Source of the DNA: Numida meleagris
Lineage: Eukaryota; Chordata; Aves; Galliformes; Numididae
Reading direction: 5' to 3'
Assembly (NCBI RefSeq): GCF_002078875.1
Contig: NC_034409.1
Location: 17,001,483 to 17,065,482, forward strand
Length of the DNA: 64,000 nucleotides
Shown one piece after another: positions 21,956-34,000 of the stretch (the first letter of the stretch is position 1; each line of letters starts with the position of its first letter). The notes below the pieces were generated by a model. It was not told the DNA's origin, made no database searches, and saw nothing but the letters and a program-made list of their open reading frames with translations. The position numbers and the translations under genes are program-made.

Positions 21956-24900
21956 GCTGTAAACACTACCTAGACATTTCCATCTGTTCTAGGACCCATC
22001 TCCTCAAGGCAAATAGAACACTGTAAGATATGAGTTTTTGTCAGCTGTCTTCTATTGCTCAAGGAAGGCTGCAAAGAATACAGACAAATATTATAACATA
22101 TTATTAATAATATTATGATTATATTTAATATGTGACTTGTAAACAATCATACTATCTATAAGCATAGTTGCACACAAAGCTGCGAAAAACTCACAATAAT
22201 AACTGCATTTGTGCAATTTCAGCTGAAAGTGGAATCTGATTCTTCAGTCAGTGAGAAATCAAACACTTTAAGCAATCAAAAATCAGTCATCTTAAACTTC
22301 AAGCAAAGGTATCATAAGCCTAAAAGTGGTCATCTTTACACCTAAGACAACTTGGTAAGAACAGAATCTGTCTTACTGGGATATGAAATTCATGATGTTG
22401 ACTTCATTAGCTTAGACTATCAAAATTTTTTTGGTTTTTCATATCTTTTCTAATATAGTACGTCTAGAAACATGAGAATTTGCTACTTGTTTATTTTTAA
22501 ATGTTTTGATTTGGATATTTTTTGACTAATAGTTTTGAAGATTTAACCTTAATTTTACCTTAATATTTTAGCAAGGTGCTGGCATGACTTAAAATGAAAT
22601 ACAGAGTCTTAGAAATAACTAAGAGATTGGCATGAGAAAGTCTTTCATTTGGATTATTTTTAAAAAAGTAGAACTACTCTATCTTTGTTGTCATTAAGAA
22701 ATAAAAGAGAGACAAATGTATGGAGTTCTTCCTTGGAAAATGTTATTAAGAGAACTACTTAGAGGAGCTTCTTTCCCATTTTTAAAAAACTGTATCATAA
22801 AGACTAGAATTGGTGTAAAGCTCTTAATGCTTTTTAGACATATATATTAATATATACATGTGTGCTATTAATACATTACACATGAGTTCTTCTCATGATT
22901 TTGCTTAGTTATTTAAAATTGTAATGAGTTTTGTGTCTCAGATTACACTTCCACTATCAGTGACAACAGGTGCTGCACATTGTGGCATGTTTTAATATAC
23001 TTTCATCCTCATGGTTGTTCTTTGTAATATTGTTGAAAATATGACCTTTCTAATTCACCTGAAGTGGCTTGTTTTGTTTAACCATTAGACAACACTATGT
23101 ACTGTATATAAGTGAATCACTTAAGAGGCAAAGAAGGATCCTTTTGTTGAACTCATGTGATTGTAGGCATTTACTGGCATTTGCAAAACAGCCAAATTCT
23201 TTGATATCATCGCTGGTGAATGATGATTATTCTCAGAAGCTTGTGAGGATTCAGTGATGCAACTGACCTAGTTCTCTCCATTTTTAGTTTTGTTGGGAAC
23301 AATCAATAGGATTACAGGGAGAAAGTCTGCTAATTGCAGTCGTCAGCTACCTTGCAGGGCAAGTGGTGTAAGAAAACAGAAAATTAATATCTGCATTAGT
23401 TTACTTACTATCTGTAAATTTGCTAGTAAGCAAATGGAATTCTGAATCCAGTAAGCAAATAAACTATGCCACTATATTTTTTATTAATTTTACCTTTTGT
23501 TGTTGAGTATACATATTTTTAAATCCCTCCTAGGCTTGGTCAGTATTTTTTACACACTCAAGTACTACGCCTGCTAGTTTCAGCAGGATATTAAGTTGAA
23601 AATCTATTTCAAAAGCTGCAATGGCTGCAGATCATAATAGAAAGCTTCTTTGGTGTTCAGACCAATAAATAAATTAGAAGAAGGGCTTTAAGCTCTGTGT
23701 GATAAAATGAGCTGAAAGTAGGGCATAGAAAGAACAACCTTTGTAACGAGCCTAGCCTGGAGCTAAGGAGAATCATAAGTTCATTGTGTATTTCAGTACG
23801 TGGTGCAACAACAGTATGAAGAGTTGGTGACTGAGGTTTTTCACTGCCTCAGGATGCCAGTGATTCAGCTGTATATAATGATAGGGAATGCCAAGAATGC
23901 ACTAAATAAATCCTGTCTTTATAGCTCATAATTTCATACTGGAGCTATGAGCAGGAACCTTGACACAAGTTTGTAGCCAGCAGGATATGGTATGGTCACA
24001 TTTGCCTTACTTACTTGATCACGGGGGCACACAGAGTGTATTAGTGTGATTTCATAAAAAGAAAAAATAAAAGTAATAGAAATAAAGCATAAATTGATGG
24101 CATAGACAGTATTTACTTGTGGACTAAGGGAATAATCAAATTTGAAAATGCTAGCACATGTTCTCTTGAAAATCAGAGAGACAAACACTGAACACATTAA
24201 TGAATGCCTTATCTGTTGAATCATACACTCCAAAATTCTGCTTATTTCTGAAGTACATTTACGGGATGTCCTATCAGATTTTCCTTTCTGCTGTGCATGT
24301 ACCACTTCTGAAACCATGATAAACAACGCACGTATGTGCTTGTGGAAAATGATTTGAAAGTATGGACCTGTTGAGATGTTAAAGTGCTTGTAAATTGCAA
24401 CAAAATTCATATATTTACAGTACTGGATTAAGGCTAGATTTTTAGTTTAAACTATTGGTTTAGGACTAACACATGATTTTTCATCATTTTCTCAGTTCTT
24501 GGTTTTCTACTTCTTTTCTAAACCTCTCCAACCTTGAAATATTATATTAAAAAGGATTGATACTAGATGAAGATACCTGAATACTTGACTTAATATCTGA
24601 ATTACAGCATTTTGCATTGTGAATGCATGGAATTTCCTCTTTCATAAAATTTCGTCTGTAGAAAAATCACAACTTGAAAACAGAGGAATTCCAATGTGTA
24701 GTTCGCATTAGTGACCATGTTAATGCTGCTCACAGTGATTTTTTGCTTACAGGCTGAGTGAAAGCAGCCTTCGGGAGTGCCAGGGTATATCTTAAGTGAC
24801 AGATATGAACAAATAAATTTCCACCGTAGCAGAAACATTTTCCAGTGTTTGAGATGTTCATTTAAAATGAAGAGTATTGTTCTGGTTTGATTATTAAACA

Positions 24901-27900
24901 ACAACAACAACAACAAAAACACTCTGAGTTGTTTAATGTGGAATCGATGTTTATCTCTCTTCCTATTCCAGTAATTTCTATCTCTGCTTCCTTTATATGA
25001 AATCCACAATAGTTTCTCACCTTTCTAGAAATGTAAAAAATCAGTCACGTGAAATGCTCTTTCTAACCTAGTTGCTGAAAAGATGTAGACCTTTGCACAA
25101 AATTCAGTCAACTCTTAGAAATAGCCAGATTCCTTGGAGCAGTAGCCCTTGGGCAAGCAGGCTTCTCAGGTTAGCCAGGTAAACAAAATAACTCAGCAGG
25201 AATAAAGAAAAGCTAAAAACCTAGCAGAAAAAAAAAAAATAGATCTTTATGCTTCAAAATGGCTCCTGATAAAAAAAAAAAAAAAAAAATGTACCTAAAA
25301 CTTTTCCAAACATCAGCCCTCTAAAGAAGGCTTCATGGTAGAGCAGGGGGGTGAACCATTCCATCTCTTCTGGGGTAACTGTGTTCATGTGCTGAAAAGA
25401 GTTAAAGACACTGGGGCAGAGAAGAAGCAGTGGGATCCAGTCTCTGTCCTTGCTCCAAGTAATGTCTATGCAGGGAATATGTCATGTCCATGAATCTTCT
25501 AGCAGATGAAGCCCTGTGTAGTTTCTCATGGCTCCATCTAGATACAAACTAGCTCCAACCTGGCTGGCTGAGAGCCGAGCTTTTCCCAATTTTTCTATGG
25601 TTTTATGTGTCTTGGAAGAGGCTATAATAAGAAAAACTGAATTAATATTTATCTGTTTTATAGTCTGTGCTGAAGTTTGGCTTCTGAGACTGCTGTGTGC
25701 CATGTTTGAAGTTATCTGGTTATGTGTATGTGAGCTGTGTGAGATCAGTAATTAAGTGGAGAAAGTATCCTTGGTCAATTCTGACAATGAGATTTATCCT
25801 GTGCCACTTTGGTACTGCTAAACAGTATTTCCCTCTTCATCAACCATCTTCCTTTTTCCAGTTTACTTTTAAACTTTGGAGTGATCCTGAGTTAATAATC
25901 ATTTGGTGTTGAGTTAAACTGACCATTGTTATACTGCATGTTGGAAGACAGTTCTTAAATAGCTCATCATTTTGTAATGCTGCTTTATCTATAAAATGTA
26001 AAACATAACAAATAGCTATTATGTTTGCAGGAGTTAATTTTCTTTATTAGTGTGCATGAACAGAAAAAATGTTAATCACTGAAAACAAAATACAAAAAGC
26101 AACAATTCCAACAATAATATAATCACCTGCTAAGCTGATAAGTCCCTTGCAGGTATTCCTAAACTATCAGTGAAATGGCAAGAAACAGAGGGGAAATAAT
26201 TTAGTTAAGATCAGAAGGAAGCAAGAGGTGGTGTGGGTTTAAGTTTACAAAATACGGTATTTATTAAATACTGAGAAATTGAGTAATAAATGGTTTACTG
26301 ACCCCCTTCATTATCTTAATTCCTTGGCAAGATATTAATGTTTTGATTCATGTTTGTGGTTTTTAGAACTGGTTCATACAGCAGGGAGCTCTTTAAAAGG
26401 AATGGCTGCCTCCTCCTCAGCTGCCTTCTCAGGCTGTTGAGCAGGAAGGCGGTGGTCACCTTCCCATTTGTGCTGCTTTCAGAGAGCATTTTCTCTCAAG
26501 ATTAAGAAAGGGTGATTCACTGCTGCTTGAACAACTGTCAAAGAGGGGCTGTTTTCTAAGGTAGAATGGAGAATGGTATTGCTGTTGTGAATTTGTCCTC
26601 TTTCAGTGAGATCATTTTAAGCAGCATTGCAACACTTCTGCACTAAGGCCAGAAAGGCGCAGTAGTTATGTTGTGCCTCATTTACCTCAACTATCTCTTA
26701 ATTGTTGCTTGAGGGTTCTAAAATAGAGGCATGGCAATAAAGGAATGCTCATAACTTTTCACAGTTGTAGTAGTAATAATATATTTTGTATTTATTGCAG
26801 TAATGGCTGGTAATGGATAACTCAATTAGTTTAGACTCCATTTGTTATGGCACTATTCAAATACTGTTCCTCAAACAGCTAATATCTTAAAGAATTAGAA
26901 GATGACAAAAACAGATAAGAGGATTGAAAGAAGAGAGGATAACAATGATAATTAGAGGTTTTTAGCACAAATAAGTAGTGGGAAATACTTGACCATTAAG
27001 CTTTTATTACTTGTTTTCTGCCAGTATGCATGACAGCAGGAGAAACTTAACAGCGGAGGAGATGCTGTCTTCATAGATTCGACTGGGAGTTCTTTACATG
27101 TGAAACAATGTTATTTTTCACTATAGTGTGGCTGTCAGCTAAAACATAGAGGCTGGCCTTTCAGCAAGATAGTATGGGAGGAAAGGTTTGGTTAATTTTG
27201 TGAGAGCTTTCCAGTATAGGGTGAGTTGATCTGAGTTTGAAAGGCAGAAATGAGACAGATGATAGCAAATAAAAACTTAAAAAATTATATAGCAGTTAGT
27301 GATAATCTAAAAAATGATTTTACTTACGTTTTGAACTGATTAGAAGAGTAATGGTAACTGAGTACATTGAGGACTTGAGACAACAAGGTCAGTAGGATTT
27401 CGGTGACTGTTAGATTATAGTTCTTGAATAATTAGAAAAATTAGGAAGAAGTTACAAGATTTGAAAAGCTATGGTTTTCTCCTGCAAAAAGCTGTGATTC
27501 ATTTACTGGTATTATACACTGTAGCTAATTAATAGCCTACATGAAATTATTGTAGTTAATTATGCGGTCATTAATATCCCACAAAGAAAGACTCTTGGTT
27601 TCAGTACACAAACTGCTGCAAAAAAAGATTCCAGTTTAATTATAATCAACACTAAAGAAAGAAAGAGAAATTATTGTTAATTTTATTTAAAAGCACAATT
27701 CCTTTCTATCTTTCCGTAAAAGGACATGTCTTGAGAGTTACTGTTGTTTTTTTGTTGTTATTTAATTGTTTGCTTTTGCTGTGGCATGCAGCTGTTTTCT
27801 TTTTTTCACTGCTACATATTTACTTTTGGAACAAACTTCTGAAAACAGTATTTTAAGAACTTTTTGAATTCATTTCCTTTAAAACAGACTTTAATATTTG

Positions 27901-28324
27901 TTATCGTACTCTTTATAATTTAAAAAATAGCAAATTACTACAGTGACACTAAATAAAATAAAACTTTCATTTATGCTACAAAGGCAAGATGTTCTTCCAT
28001 GATATTCTCCTGCAATCAAGTCTTGCATGAAAATTAGGTTAGAATATTCGCTTTGAGATTACATGAGGGATCAATTGTTGTTAGCTGGTGTTTTTTTGTT
28101 GTTGTTTTTATTTTTTGTTAGTTTTTAAGTTTCTGTAACATATGAATCATGCACAAACATTCAGTAAGTAAAAAACCTGTAGAATTTATGTCTTTCATTA
28201 CTAATTTTCAGAACGGTTAAAATCTTGTCACCAACGTAAAATAAGGTAAAATCAAGACTTTTTTGTATCCTGTTAGGTAACTGTAAAATCCAGTTGGATT
28301 CACTAGCTATACAGATGTGTTTTA
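21956..28324. other. unique sequence, no gene seen
   Basis: AT-rich. The longest non-repeat frame in the window (23934-24410, minus, 158 codons) lies here, with no recognisable motif. An (AAC)n run is at 24898-24916. AATAAA at 25201-25206 followed by A12 (25228-25239), and A19 at 25271-25289, are notable but isolated. A GC-richer pocket lies at 26,390-26,500. No gene could be supported. Confidence 0.5.
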
Positions 28325-28931
28325 TGGAAATAATGCTTTGCTTTTATAAGAAATAGCGTTGCCAGCAGGAGCAGAAGTGATCATCCCTCTGTACACAGCT
28401 CTGGTGAAGCCACACCTCGAGTACTGTGCTCAGTTTTGGGCCCCTCACTGCAAGAAAGGCTTTGAGGCCCTGGAGCATGTTTGGGAAAGGTCAACAAAGC
28501 TGCAGAGGGGTGTGGAGCAGAGGCCTAATGAGGAGTGGCTGAGGGAACTGGGATTGTTCAGTCCAGAGAACAGGAGGCTCAGAAGTGACCTTATTGCTGC
28601 CTACAACTATCTGAACAGAGGTTGTGCCAAGGTGGGGGTCGGCCTCTTCTCCCATCTAACTAGCAATAGGACCACAGGGAATGGCCTCAAGTTGTGCCAG
28701 GGGAGATTCAGGTTGGATGTTGGGAAATACTTCTTCTCTGAGTGAGTGGTCAGGTGCAGGAATGAGCAGCCTAGGGAGGTGGTGGAGCCACTGACCCTAG
28801 AGGTGTACAGGAAATGTTTAGATGTTGTACTGAGGGACATGGTTTAATGGAAAATAATGGTGATAGGTGGATGGTTGGACTGGCTGATCTTGGAGGTCTT
28901 TTTCAACCTTGGTGATTCTAAGAGTCTATAA
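28325..28931 (+). mobile_element. CR1 LINE, plus strand, with ORF2 C-terminus
   Basis: Clear similarity starts at about 28358 ('gccagcaggagcagaagtga') and weak similarity may extend to about 28325. The frame 28359-28745 gives the ORF2 C-terminus: [39 protein letters not shown] and [20 protein letters not shown], then a stop. The 3' UTR ends with 'ggtgattctaagagtctat'. The unbroken 128-codon frame suggests moderate age. No RT catalytic box is included. Confidence 0.93.
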
Positions 28932-29740
28932 AGTTTTAGGTTGTTTTCCAACATAAGGACTATTTTAAACTTGTCACTTCTAGTTGTTTCAGTATAAAAG
29001 CTATCTAGCACCCTATTTATTGCACAGATATTATCATTAATCTATTCCCAAATCATCTTTGCCTGTAAAAGAATTCTGGCATGAGATCAATTTGCTTGGT
29101 TTGCTTCACACACTAGCTCTTGTTGTCTTTCTCTTTAAGAAAAAGAAAGAATTGAGTCTAATGTTTGAAACTTGTGTCTCGGTCACTGATTTGGCAAAAT
29201 TAGATTTTTCAGAGCACAGACTACGCTTTCATGAAAACGTTTGAACCATAGGGTATATCTAACTGCAAAGATCTTAGCAATGCAAGGTTTCAAAATTATT
29301 TGATTCGCTGAGGTTTACTGGATATCAGTAAATGTTCAATCTATCTCATGCTTTTATCTTTAAATATAAAGACTAGTTCTTGAAGATGAACTGCCTGACT
29401 AAAATTGTTGTGCTAAAATAAATATATTCCATTGACTTCCATAATGAGTGTGTATCCTCTGCAAGTATTGTGACTAGATTCCAGCTGAAAATTTGTGTGA
29501 AGTTATTTTTTAGGTTTTATTGAGGAATAATTGCCTGCAAACCTGTAATTAGGGTGTAGTTCTTTAGCTCTCATTCAGTACTGCTGTTCAGAAAGGTACC
29601 TTTCATGTAACATTGTTGCCATCAGCAGCTTTTAGTCATACCAATATCATCTCTAGCTATAAAACTTAGCAAAAATACAGAATACAAAGATCTCAATAAA
29701 ATATAATTCAGTGCTGAATGGTTATGAGTATCTTTTTGAT
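28932..29740. other. unique sequence between two CR1 copies
   Basis: AT-rich, with no gene seen. A 'ccattgacttccataatgag' phrase near 29430 resembles ancient palindromic repeats. Confidence 0.5.
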
Positions 29741-30308
29741 GTCCAGCAGGTCAAAGGAGGTGATCCTCCCCTTCTACTCTGCCCTGGTGAGGCCACATGT
29801 AGACTACTGTGTCCATTTCTGGGCTCCTCATTTCAAAAAGGACAGGAATCTCCTAGAAGGAGTCCAGCAGAGGGCCACAAGGATGATAAAGGGCCTGGAG
29901 CATCTCCCCTTTGAGGAAAGGCTGAGTAACCTCAGTCCGTTCAACCTGGGAAAAAGAAGACTGATGAAGGATCAGATAAATGTTTATAAATATCTAAAGG
30001 GAGCTGGGAGGCAAATGGATGAGGCCTGGCTCTTTGTGGTGGTGTGTAGCAATAGGACAAGCAATAATGGCCTAAAACTTATACCTAGGAAGTTCCATAC
30101 TAACATGTAGAAGAAATTCTTTATGGTAAGGGTGATGGAGCACTGGAACAGGTTGCCCAGAGAGGTTGTGAAGTCTCCTATGGAGATATTCAAGACTTAT
30201 CTGGATGCCTACCTGTGTGACCTATTGTAGGGCACCTGCTTTAGCAGGGGGTTGGACTTGATGATCTCTTGAGGTCCCTTCCAATCCCTGTGTTTCTGTG
30301 ATTCTGTA
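29741..30308 (+). mobile_element. CR1 LINE, plus strand, with ORF2 C-terminus
   Basis: It starts at 'gtccagcaggtcaaaggagg'. The frame to 30110 shows VILPFYSALVRPHVDYCVHF, KGLEHLPFEERLSNLSPFNL and SNRTSNNGLKLIPRKFHTNM, then a stop. The 3' UTR contains 'ggggttggacttgatgatct' and ends in 'tgtttctgtgattctgtat'. It differs in wording from the copy 800 bp upstream, so the two are separate insertions of different subfamilies rather than a tandem duplication. Confidence 0.94.
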
Positions 30309-30505
30309 TATATATACTTTTCTATACTGTTACAGCATCATATTCATATCTGAGAAAGAAATTTTATATTGCCATATTCAGCATACTGTGTGGCAATGTC
30401 TTACTACTGAATATCAGTATATTTTAATTTGCATAAATAATTCATTTCAAAAAGAAGACTTCTTATAAAACAAATATTAGAATATGAAAAAAATTATAAA
30501 TTATA

Positions 30506-31049
30506 CAAGGGCTGCTCCAAAAGTAATCCCTCCTATTTCATTATGTAAGCTCACAATATCAGAGGCAGATGTTGATGGTATGGCCGTAGAGTTTGAACCT
30601 TCCCAACAATATTCCATTACATTTTTTTGCTGTGTGACAGATGGCAGCAGAGGGCCAGTCTGACAAAATGGTGTCTGAAATGGAAGTGCTTATGAAGCAA
30701 AGGAATGGAATTTAATTTCTCCATGCAGAGAAGAGTGTACCCACTGACGTTCATTGATGCTTGCTCAGTGTTTGTGAAGACCAAAGAGTGGATGTGAGTT
30801 CAGTGAAGTGGTGGGTGGTGCATTTCAGCAGTGGTGACAGAGATGGGAAAGACAAGCCATGTTCCAGATGGCCATACAGATATTTATGAGCATGGCATGC
30901 GGGCTCTTGTTTGTTAGCTTACGGTAGTGACTATGTTGAAAAATAGTGTTTTGGAGGAGGGAATTTGCTCAATCGAATAATATTACTGTGCTCTTTGTTA
31001 TAGTTTCCATGGAAATAAATAGGAGGCAGTACTTTTGGAGTGACCTACA
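30506..31049 (+). mobile_element. Galluhop (mariner) internal-deletion copy 2
   Basis: TA at 30504-30505 and 31050-31051 flank terminal repeats 'caagggctgctccaaaagta' and the complement of 'acttttggagtgacctaca'. It retains the transposase start (ATG 30668-30670), but the frame stops at codon 16 (30713-30715). The interior jumps from 'gatggccatacag' to 'atatttatgagcatggcatg' near 30882, removing about 740 bp. The join differs from that of the copy at 523-1084, so the two deletions arose separately. Confidence 0.93.
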
Positions 31050-34000
31050 TATATAATGTGCAGATACAGGTACATCTCTTAATAAATCTAATGTTTATAG
31101 GAAAATAATTCAGAATGGAAGTGACACAAGTTATTTAGAAATAGTGCATTTAAACTTAACTTCCCAATAGCCAAACATATTTACAACAGATACAGAATAG
31201 TGACATTAGTCTTTAAATGTTAATTTATTTTTCCCATTACTACTAATACTAATTAATACTATAACCTCAGGCTAAGACAATATTTTATGGCCTAAATAAG
31301 GATGCAGCTCAGTGTGATACCTGTGTAAATACAAGGTACATCCACTCGTAGACCTAGTTTCACCCACTTGAAAATATAAGAGTGAGGGGGGTTGAAGCAT
31401 TATTTAGCCTTCAAGAAAACTGTTATGTTCTAATTAAAAGCAAATTTAAACACAGATTGCATTTTGTCTTCCTGACTATAACAAAAGGCAGTTTATTCTT
31501 TTGTCAACATTCTGTATCCTGATGACTACAAGAAACAATTTTTTTTCTATTATTGAAAGGCATACAAACTCAATTTCTCAAGAATTTCAAGGAAGTGAAA
31601 GGCAAAATGAGAAAACTGCAATACCCGCAGCATTCTTCTCTTTTGAATACCAAATGATAAAGAGTTGTTAGAAGATTTTGGATGAAGAAAACAAGAAATG
31701 TTAAGAGAAGTTATATTTTTATCAGGTGTTTTAAGATACCCAAGATACAGGTTTACACCAAGACTGTATAACCAAACTTGTACAAAATCACAACGTGATT
31801 TGCCAGGATGGAGGATGGTAATTGAATTTCACCTACCAGCAGTGTATTCAAGCACAGCAAATTCTGAAGACTTGATGCTCATGGTTAACTGAATGCAGAG
31901 CAGGACATATGGAAATTCAAGAACAGTCTTTAAATGTATTGCAATATAAAATTTTAAGTACAAATATTATACACAGTCAGTTACTCAATATATATTATGT
32001 GTATAGGAATATATATATATATAGGAGTATGTATAGATTATGTATAGGAAGAGGGTCTGGGCCTAATATTCTGCAGAGAAATGGGAGAGAGATTTGTCCT
32101 GATAGACAAAGACACTTTTTTTTCATTAGTTGTATTAATAAACAGAAGAGATGTAACATAAACCCTAATCGTGGGTGCAGCATTGGTCACGTTTCTATGA
32201 AAAGTAGTATCGTAGTTCTGGTGAAATCAGGTACATAATTTTCTTCTCTCAGAAGTCATTCTCATCTGACAGGAGCCTGAGCTGTAACCTTGAAGTGCCA
32301 CAATATTTCATGAAATCATATTTACTATTTTTGAGACTTCTTTTAGATGGCAGAAACGTGCTCAGGAAGTCATTATTTTTATGGCTTGTATGAACCAGTG
32401 TAAAATAAATGTCTGTGAAGCTCTTCCAGTATTTGTGGAACAGATTATCCTGTAAATAGCTGATATTTTATTAGCTGAAGCATTAGTTCTGCATTGTCAT
32501 CAAGGTAACCAAGCATAGACCAGATTTGTAGGAAGGTTAATGAAGTCAACCAAACTTCCTTACTACTCTTTACATTCTTCCTTTCACTACTATATTCTGT
32601 TAGAAGTTGGCTACCAATTAGATTATCCACTCCCCCTTCCACAATTATTATTATTGAAGAGAATCACTATGTATTTATATTTTTAGGAAAATGTATCACA
32701 GTATGGAATGAAGAACTAACTGACAAGGGATTTTCTGAGCACTCTGTGAGATTAGCTTGTTCTCTCTTTTTTAAGTAGAACAAAATGAGGAATTGACCTC
32801 TGTGTCACCTTAAATGTAAACCTGCAATAGCTAAATAATCGCTCAATATCTTGCTTATAGCTGTACAAGTATACCAAAAGGCTACTGAGTGAGACTGGAG
32901 TGAGTTGTGGAAATAAAGAGAAAATCTTGACTGTCCTAAGGCTGGTTTGTTTGTTTTCAAGGCCATGCTTACTGCTTTAATTACCATAATGTTTATTTGT
33001 GAAAGATAAACAATTCAGAAGTATAAGGCACTTGGTCTCAAAATAAGATCAGTGGGATTGAGATGTAAGCATGATATTAGTTACTGTAATCAGGTGTGTG
33101 TGGCTGGAATTAAATATTTTTTAAGTATATTCCAGTTTACAAACCATTTGTACACACATTTCTGTTGCCTTGTTATCCAGCCCTTTACTTTTCTCTCTGC
33201 TCAGTCATAGATATTGAATTAGTTAGAATGTGTTGAGTACATTTAATATGTGCCTTAATTAGGTCAATCACTTCAAATACCCTATCAGCATTTTTGCTAA
33301 GCACATGATACTTAAAATAGTTTCAGGGTGTTTTAATATACATTACCTGATCTTCTTTTTTTCTCTTTTTTTTTTTTTTTTTTGGTCAAGGTTTGGTTAT
33401 GTGATAGCAACTAACAAAAAGGAAGAAGTCTTAAAAAAAAAAAAAATCAGTCACCTGCCTTTTATAGTCCTTATAAAGAGAAAATATGATATTTATATTT
33501 GACTTCTGTAGTTCTTCATAATTACTAAGATAGAACAACTATTTCCAGACAACTCTTAGATCTCTAAATACTGACAGTATGTAAAGGTTGATCTCTCTGC
33601 AGATTTTTCTACTTTGAAAGTTACTTACAATTAAGAATATATGGAAAAGGTTACGAATCTGAAGACTCTGCGGAAGAAATTATCTGTTTCTTTTTGAAAA
33701 CACTTTTTTTTTTTTTTTCTGAGGATGTATAGTGCATTGAAGATAATTAGAGCCATAATCTTGCTTGGAATAAAAAAAATGTTTCAGACAGATATATGAC
33801 ATCACATCTTTTGTGAAGAATTATTGCACACTGATAACAAAGACTCTTTCAAAAACAAAATTCTACTAATCTTTACATTCAAAAAGGAAATGCATAGTAG
33901 TAGCGCAAACCTGAGCAGTGATGATTTTTGTTGAAATCTAAAAAACCGTTGGTTCCAGGCCATGATCACTAAACCTGTGTCTTTGAGTAGCCTTTGAAGA

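Noticed and set aside
23934..24410. 158-codon open frame, minus strand, the longest outside repeats
   Set aside because: No recognisable domain, composition follows the AT-rich background, and a frame of this length is not surprising in six frames of 64 kb.
28325..30308. Two neighbouring same-strand CR1s as a tandem duplication
   Set aside because: Their ORF2 and 3' UTR wording differ clearly, so they are separate insertions.
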